Assembly (NCBI GenBank): GCA_040772085.1
Contig: JAXGYU010000001.1
Coordinates: 1,798,001-1,862,000 of the forward strand
Direction of reading: 5' to 3'
Length of the DNA: 64,000 bases
Source of the DNA: JAXGMV01 sp040772085
GTDB lineage: Bacteria; Chloroflexota; Anaerolineae; Anaerolineales; Anaerolineaceae
Shown here: positions 61,563 through 64,000 of the stretch, one piece after another
Layout: every line of letters starts with the position of its first letter
Position numbering within the stretch: the first letter of the stretch is position 1
The notes under the pieces: generated by a model
What the model was told of the DNA's origin: nothing
The model's input: only the letters and a program-made list of their open reading frames with translations
Databases searched by the model: none
Made by a program: the position numbers and the translations under genes

Positions 61563-62306
61563 CTACTCCGCGGCGACTTTGCCGACCGGCGCAAGATAAA
61601 TTACAAACTCGTCCGTACCGTCCAGACCCAGCGCCAGGTCTAGTTTCAATTGGTCATACGCGCCAATGGCGCAGGTACCCGCGCCGATTGCTTCACAAGC
61701 CAGGTACAGGTTCTGACACATATGACCAGCATCCAGCGCGATAACCTTGTAGCTCTGGAAGGTGTAGCGCCACTCGGTGCGGTAGGGTATGACGGACCAC
61801 AGGAAGGTGACCGCGCTTTCCTTGACAAACTGATTGAAGGCGCCGTGATGTACCTCCTCGACCAGACCGGCACGAGTATCCAGCAAACCGAGCTGGTGGG
61901 TCAGTGGCGCGTAACGGTACAACCCTGGCTCCAGACCGTTGACGTTATTGACCATCAGATAGGTCTCAAACGGATGGCGCGATCCAGCCGAAGGCACGAC
62001 GCGCCGGTTAAACTTGCCGTCATTGAAGAGCTCACGCACACCCTGCGTCGCCCACAAGAGGAACGCCAGTTCTTCCAGGCTGAGCGGGTCAGTCAGGAAT
62101 TTCCTGCGGCTCTTGCGGTTCTCGATTGCCTTCTGCAAGAGAATCTCGCCCAGGTGCAGGTCGTGCACCTGGGGCAGGTCAATCATCAGCGTGTTTGCCG
62201 GCATGGGCTTGCTCAGCGGTGGCGGCGCGATCCCATCCTTTTGGTCGGTGGTCGTGGCTCGCCATTCGTCCCAGCGGCTTGACTTCAGATATTCTCTATC
62301 ATTCAT
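61563..62306 (-). CDS. SagB-type nitroreductase-fold dehydrogenase
   Basis: 247 residues. KAIENRKSRRKFLTDPLSLEELAFLLWATQG (start of the FMN fold), VPSAGSRHPFETYL and the C-terminal GAGTCAIGAYDQ are SagB-type signatures. SagB enzymes oxidise azolines to azoles in thiazole/oxazole-modified peptides, but orphan members exist with no peptide. No cyclodehydratase or precursor is nearby. The start is coupled to the preceding P1 peptidase gene (TAATG). Confidence 0.82.
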   Translation of the reverse strand: MNDREYLKSSRWDEWRATTTDQKDGIAPPPLSKPMPANTLMIDLPQVHDLHLGEILLQKAIENRKSRRKFLTDPLSLEELAFLLWATQGVRELFNDGKFNRRVVPSAGSRHPFETYLMVNNVNGLEPGLYRYAPLTHQLGLLDTRAGLVEEVHHGAFNQFVKESAVTFLWSVIPYRTEWRYTFQSYKVIALDAGHMCQNLYLACEAIGAGTCAIGAYDQLKLDLALGLDGTDEFVIYLAPVGKVAAE

Positions 62307-63421
62307 TACACTGTCTCCGGTTCCTGATATCGACCGTACTTTTTCATGGCTGCAACCAGCCGGTCGTGTGGTAAGGCATGCACGGTGTATCCATCGATGC
62401 CTGTCATTGTTTTCGCGGCGACCATCGCGTTGACGATCGACTCTTCGGTCGCCTCGGCAACTGCTTCGAAGACCGGGTCAAGCACGTCATTCGGCATCAT
62501 CTGGACCGTGACCTTCGAATCGAACGCGGCCGCGGCAGGATTGGCAGTTGAAAAGGCGATGAAGATATCGCCGGAACCATTGCCGGCAATGCCGTTCAGC
62601 CTGCCCAGACCGAGGGTCGCGCGCTGCGCCAGTCGCTTCAACTGGTGCGGCAGCAGCGGGATGTCTGTGGCGATGACGATGATGATGGATCCCATCTCTG
62701 CCGGCTGCTGCTGATCGACTGGTCCGGGCAGCAGGTCGGGTATCTCCAGCCCGACTGGTACGCCGGCGATCATCAGGTGCTTGCGGTAGCCGTAATTAGC
62801 CTGGACGAGCACGCCAACCGTGTAGTCTTCATCGAACAGATTGACGATGCGCGACGAGGTGCCGATGCCGCCTTTGAACTGATGACAGGTCATGCCCGTC
62901 CCGCCGCCGACATTGCCCTCAGCCACAGGTCCTGAAGTAGCGCCATCCAGCGCTTCAAAAACGTGTTCCTGCTTGACATGAAAGCCGGCGATATCATTCA
63001 GCCGCCCATCATAAGTCTCCGCGACCGTCGGCAGCACCCAATAGGTTGTGTTGGCCATCGCAGTTTTGTAATGATTTTCAATTGCCCAGCTCACGAGCGC
63101 GCGATGACAATCGCCGATGGAGAGGGTGTTGGTGATCAGCATTGGATGACCCATGAACCCTGACTCGGTCAGCCAATGCGAGCCCGTCATTTCGCCGTTG
63201 CCGTTCAACGAATAAATGGCCGCGAAAACGGGATCAAAACTGTGTCCGCGCGGCAAGACCGCCGTCACGCCAGTGCGGACGGGACCCTTGCCGGGCTCCA
63301 GTTTACCTTCGCCTTCAATGATCGTGCTATGACCGACCTCGACGCCCTTTACATCAGTGATGGCATTGAATGCCCCCGGCTTGCCTGTAAAAGGGATGCC
63401 CAGATCTCGTGCTCTTGTCAT
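62306..63421 (-). CDS. P1-family peptidase (DmpA/BapA type)
   Basis: 371 residues. NAITDVKGVEVGHSTI at the start, AEGNVGGGTGMTCHQFKGGIG in the middle and the self-cleavage site IAGNGSGDIFIAF (S283 nucleophile) are all present. P1 enzymes are self-processing aminopeptidases acting on N-terminal D- or beta-residues. It overlaps the SagB gene by one base. Confidence 0.92.
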   Translation of the reverse strand: MTRARDLGIPFTGKPGAFNAITDVKGVEVGHSTIIEGEGKLEPGKGPVRTGVTAVLPRGHSFDPVFAAIYSLNGNGEMTGSHWLTESGFMGHPMLITNTLSIGDCHRALVSWAIENHYKTAMANTTYWVLPTVAETYDGRLNDIAGFHVKQEHVFEALDGATSGPVAEGNVGGGTGMTCHQFKGGIGTSSRIVNLFDEDYTVGVLVQANYGYRKHLMIAGVPVGLEIPDLLPGPVDQQQPAEMGSIIIVIATDIPLLPHQLKRLAQRATLGLGRLNGIAGNGSGDIFIAFSTANPAAAAFDSKVTVQMMPNDVLDPVFEAVAEATEESIVNAMVAAKTMTGIDGYTVHALPHDRLVAAMKKYGRYQEPETV

Positions 63422-63521
63422 ATGTATGCTCCGATTGATGTGATACCCAATTGTATCTGAACATGACGCCGGAGCAGGCGCTGACGAACCTTAAATTATG
63501 CGAGCGTCCTTCGGCTCGGGA

Positions 63522-64000
63522 TTATTTCAGCTCAGCGGTAAAAGACTTCCAGAAAGCACGCCAGGGTTCAACGAGATCGCCGGCTGAGAGCTTGTCATGG
63601 TTGATCGCCATGGAGGTCTTGCTGCCGCCGGGCTTGGTCTGGAAATTGACGGAGAGTCGCCCGCCATCCGCCAGTACGCAGCGCCAGTAGCGCCATTTCT
63701 CAGTCTGGCTGACCTTGCCGGCATCCGTTACCTTGACGCCATTGAATGCCCTGACATCCTTCGTCAGCGCCAGCCATTTCGCGAGCGCGGCGTCCATATC
63801 GCCCTCCAGCGTTTTGCTGACCGTGACCGAGAAATCACCTTCGCATCGTTGTCCGGGCAGCCGGCGCTCTATATGCTGTTCATACGCGACTGTCAATCCT
63901 TGCGCCCACCACTCGGGTGATTTTGACTTGCCGCTGGTCAGTATCTTATCCAGAACCAGCCTGGCGATGTTTGTATGGTCAAGGTCTCGCGCGTTCACGC
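63522..64000 (-). CDS. DUF4287/SRPBCC-like protein (5' part beyond window)
   Basis: The visible 158 codons start at the window edge (GTG 63998 is probably internal), so the N-terminus is missing. LDHTNIARLVLDKILTSGKS and AKWRYWRC-type strands fit the DUF4287 and SRPBCC-like domain pair. Ligand and role are unknown. Confidence 0.6.
   Translation of the reverse strand, partial: VNARDLDHTNIARLVLDKILTSGKSKSPEWWAQGLTVAYEQHIERRLPGQRCEGDFSVTVSKTLEGDMDAALAKWLALTKDVRAFNGVKVTDAGKVSQTEKWRYWRCVLADGGRLSVNFQTKPGGSKTSMAINHDKLSAGDLVEPWRAFWKSFTAELK

Overview
The window looks like a chromosomal segment of an anaerobic, filamentous-type Chloroflexota (Anaerolineae-like) bacterium. That assignment is inference. 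It rests on the style of the secreted proteins (lipoproteins with Thr/Pro/Ala-rich linkers, a DUF11-sortase fusion with an internal LPETG), a cluster of GT-C-like membrane proteins, a LuxR-type two-component pair, and fermentation or redox genes (IorA, a 2,4-diaminopentanoate dehydrogenase-like enzyme, two NapH-like polyferredoxins). No rRNA or other phylogenetic marker gene is present to test it. Genes are dense, with many 1-4 base start/stop overlaps, and most of the window is GC-rich.

Layout. 1-3250: amino-acid fermentation genes and a lipoprotein. 3347-13056: a family 4 uracil-DNA glycosylase and a WbpA-like nucleotide-sugar dehydrogenase, with an AT-rich glycosyltransferase/methyltransferase island wedged between them; broken copies of both flanking genes lie inside the island. 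11734-25062: a polysaccharide gene run (dehydrogenase, epimerase, flippase, GT4 and GT2 glycosyltransferases, large membrane proteins, SLC13 permease). 25138-36097: redox and metabolic genes, including a thioredoxin/DsbD-like fusion, two NapH-like ferredoxins, a nitrilase-family hydrolase, DUF2254, a HAD phosphatase and RidA. 36205-39469: a group II PLP decarboxylase and an M24 peptidase. 39596-39800: two tRNA-Ser genes. 39887-48445: a serine hydrolase, a peptide ABC importer without its ATPases, and a NarL-type two-component system. 48567-54015: a flavoprotein reductase, DUF488, AlkA-like glycosylase, folK, folB, a FolM-like SDR, folE and a DsrE protein. 54155-55834: the sortase fusion. 55998-56801: a cluster of interspersed stem-loop repeats. 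56906-64000: holA, a GT-C-like membrane protein, a DUF2779 nuclease, DUF952, a SagB-type oxidoreductase, a P1 peptidase and a partial DUF4287/SRPBCC-like gene.

How the genes work together. The 11.7-25 kb run can make and oxidise a UDP-sugar, epimerise it, assemble and flip a glycan and export it; the island just upstream adds variable glycosyltransferases and a methyltransferase. The most unusual signal is the architecture of that island. The 3' end of the glycosylase gene occurs three times (3780, 5087, 9681) and the 5' end of the dehydrogenase gene twice (4909, 11705). The first inner boundary is a chimera joined at an 8-base microhomology. This reads as repeated recombination through the two flanking housekeeping genes, stacking glycan cassettes and leaving a scar at each join. 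The second notable structure is the R/S/T stem-loop repeat cluster at 56 kb, in which one hairpin shows compensatory change.
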